This document shows, in pieces, positions 34,661 to 36,833 of a stretch of 36,833 nt of DNA (its first letter is position 1; each line of letters begins with the position of its first letter). Source of the DNA: Nephromyces sp. MM_2019 (taxonomy: Eukaryota > Apicomplexa > Aconoidasida > Nephromycida); contig JADHZB010001470.1 of assembly GCA_015657535.1 (NCBI GenBank), positions 5,321 through 42,153 on the forward strand, written 5' to 3'. Position numbers and translations under genes: made by a program. The notes below the pieces were generated by a model. The model was not told where the DNA came from. It ran no database searches and was given only the letters and a program-made list of their open reading frames with translations.

Positions 34661-35886
34661 CTTCTTAGACATCCAAAAGCTGGCAAAGCTCTAGCGAAAA
34701 AGCGGCAGTAAGTATTCACAATTAAACTATTCTCTGAGAGAAAAGCTCTTTAGGCTTTTCATTAAAGCGTTCTTGACAAAAGGACCTTTTTAAAAGATTC
34801 CCCACAAGTTTTCTAGTTCAGTGCAGATTTTACTGCAGCATACCTGGAGGAATCAGCAAGCTCAAATAGGTGTCACGTACGCTTCTGTGTGTGTTCATGC
34901 GTAGGAGAGAAATTAAATTCTAGAAAGCACCAAGTATTCTAGATTTTAGTAAATAAACGGTAATTTCGCAAGCGGTTTTGAAGCAGTTTGCGTGCATAAA
35001 ATTACTGCTTCACGTTCATGCCACATACTGCCAAGTATATGTGTTTTATGGGTAGCTATTCATTGAAATGAAGGCCTTTGCAGAAAATAGTGAAAAATCA
35101 GTCTTACCCATAAAAGTTTAATGTTATACAGCCGAGAAAATAACCTCAACACACACGAAAAGACAATCTTATACAACCCCAGACAAGCTGCTACACTACT
35201 TGCCCGTCTTTTAACCGACAATTTTTTAAAAGTTGTACAGCTAATAAAAAAGAAGTAAAAAACCGTCGAAGAAAGAATTTGAATCCACACACCGAATTCC
35301 ATCTTCGAGTGCACAGCCAAAGTATCTAAAGTTCGTTAAAAAATTCAAAAGCTCCGTGACATACATGAGCTTCCGGATCATCGAAGAGAATGAATAATGT
35401 GCAGCACAGTTGACTCCGTCTTTAAACTAGAAAAATCCGTTTACGAGCAGAAAATGCTTAGACTCTAACATAGATAGCTTCAGCTTCCTAAACTAGCAAG
35501 ATTTGCGCTTTCTTGAAAGCGCACCAAATCCGCCACCAATCTACTTCAAGCTTCTACGGACACACACAAGCCTTGCTAACGAGCCAGAAATTGATAAAAT
35601 TTACTCGATGAAAAAGTAGCAGACTACGAAGGTGATCAGATTGTTCTTCAAGACTAATTTTATAGTGAGAGTACGGAGTGTGTACGAAGCTACATACCAA
35701 CTTGCAGGTAAGGCTCACTCATTGTGTGTGGCAAGCTAACCAAGGTATAAACAAGTACCAAGTTCTTAACACAGAAGAAGTAAAAATAGGCAATTTCCTT
35801 CTAGAAATAATAATCTCTCCTTATAGCAAGCGTGGCTTAATCCCATCAGGAGAAGATTCTATGAAGATCCTCATTTAATAAAAAAA

Positions 35887-35917
35887 ACACACACATTCAC
35901 ACGAACACACACACACG
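35887..35917. repeat. CA microsatellite
   Basis: Interrupted (CA)n of about 30 bases following an A run, with further short CA runs to about 35990. Confidence 0.7.
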
Positions 35918-36311
35918 GATATACACAAATTAAAAAATAAAGATCTAATGTGCCGCACACATAAGACCAGAAAAACACACATCATTAAAGAGGCATTGTT
36001 TCGCACAGAAAACATACCGCAGCTGTCAATGGGAAAGGAGAGACGGAGATCTTCTCTTCAATGAAATCGCAATGTGACGCTGCAAGAAGTTAAAAATGTA
36101 AGGAAAACTTGCAATAAAATATTGTAAAAAAAAAGTGTATATATTTAATGATATTTGACCAAATGCCTGCAAATTAGTATTTTTGAAGGGAGAAAAAATA
36201 CAACGCAAAGACATCAAGTTAGAAAAGAACAAGTGTAAGTACACTGGAAAAACATCTGAGCGTAGAAGCTCTTCTTCAAACACCCCTAAAGGCTAAATAC
36301 GGCTATTATGG

Positions 36312-36420
36312 GGTGTGTATGATACAAAAATCGGCAGGTACTCTAATCGAAGGGCACAAACTTACACGCAGGGGGTGGTGGAGTGTGTGTATGATACACA
36401 AAAAAATCGGCAAATGCTCC
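36312..36420. repeat. Diverged direct duplication, period about 72
   Basis: The word ggtgtgtatgatac plus an A run plus atcggca, followed by a ctc or gctcc tail, occurs at 36312-36345 and again at 36383-36420. The copies differ by small insertions in the GT and A runs. A local duplication inside GT/CA-rich DNA. Confidence 0.6.
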
Positions 36421-36833
36421 AAAATAAGGACACACACACACTCCTCCACAGACATCCCTGTGTGCTTAGCTACACACACACATGTAGAAAACAGAAAACT
36501 CTACATCTAAAATGCATTGGGTACTACATCCAAAGCTTTTTCTGTCTAATCTTTCACCTGGGTCTGCATGCGCCACAGCGCCTATAACAAAGCAAACGGG
36601 AGTTCTTACAGTCCTAAACTGCTTCACATACTCTGAAAGGTCGACAGGCTTCCCCTTAACTGATAATCCTACAAAGCATTAGAAGAGGAAGATTCATTGA
36701 AAAAGGCTCCTTTAAAGTAGAAAAAGTAAAGGAAACTGAGGCATACACAGGAGGAAACTAATCTGTGTGCATGTGCGCCATAAAAATATGTGTGCGCGCA
36801 ATGTGTGTGTGAGTAACACAAGTATGTGTGCGC

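Larger units (their letters stand above)
33215..36833. other. Intron-like or intergenic DNA with simple repeats
   Basis: A-rich on the + strand, so T-rich on the - strand as in the introns of the - strand genes. One weak exon candidate lies at about 34500-34440 (NYWYYGYIKLLGKLAGKG). Otherwise I see only the repeats listed separately. Towards the right end CA-rich runs increase, mirroring the GT-rich left end. Confidence 0.45.

Overview
The window is nuclear DNA of a unicellular eukaryote, probably a protist with many introns. The evidence is very long disordered open exons rich in Ser, Asn, Lys and Glu, many short coding islands bounded by AG and GT, T-rich introns, GT-rich simple repeats, no operons and no Shine-Dalgarno sites. 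An alveolate or apicomplexan-like genome is my best guess from style alone; no gene here fixes the taxon. The standard code fits: TGG is used for Trp, and TGA and TAA close frames.

Layout. From 1 to about 10.4 kb the + strand is rich in T and G and carries + strand exons: isolated candidates at 229-276 and 1064-1193, a cluster at 2503-4144, an exon ending at 4491, a GC-richer block at 5516-6040, a phase-consistent seven-exon chain at 6494-8828 and a terminal pair at 10216-10413. From about 11.9 kb to the right end everything I can support is on the - strand. In - strand order, these are an exon cluster at 33214-32199 (unknown protein), terminal exons near 31.1 and 28.4 kb, a very large gene from 28.24 kb down to 13987, a small possible secreted-protein frame at 13732-13445, and a two-exon gene for a 146-residue single-pass membrane protein at 12525-11887. 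The two transcription domains converge between about 10.4 and 11.9 kb.

The centre piece is the - strand giant gene. Its main coding exon (27745-22093, about 1880 codons, disordered) joins in phase to an exon that carries the start of a pleckstrin-homology (PH) like fold (21523-21032). After a 3.6 kb intron it appears to join two more long exons (17438-16160 and 16091-13987), which are certainly spliced to each other by a 68-base intron with perfect sites. The product would be about 3,100-3,200 residues. That the parts on either side of the 3.6 kb intron belong to one gene is inference.

Exon calls rest on reading-frame quality, splice-site consensus and phase agreement, all read by eye. There is no transcript or homology evidence. 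No tRNA, rRNA, CRISPR array or transposon was recognised.
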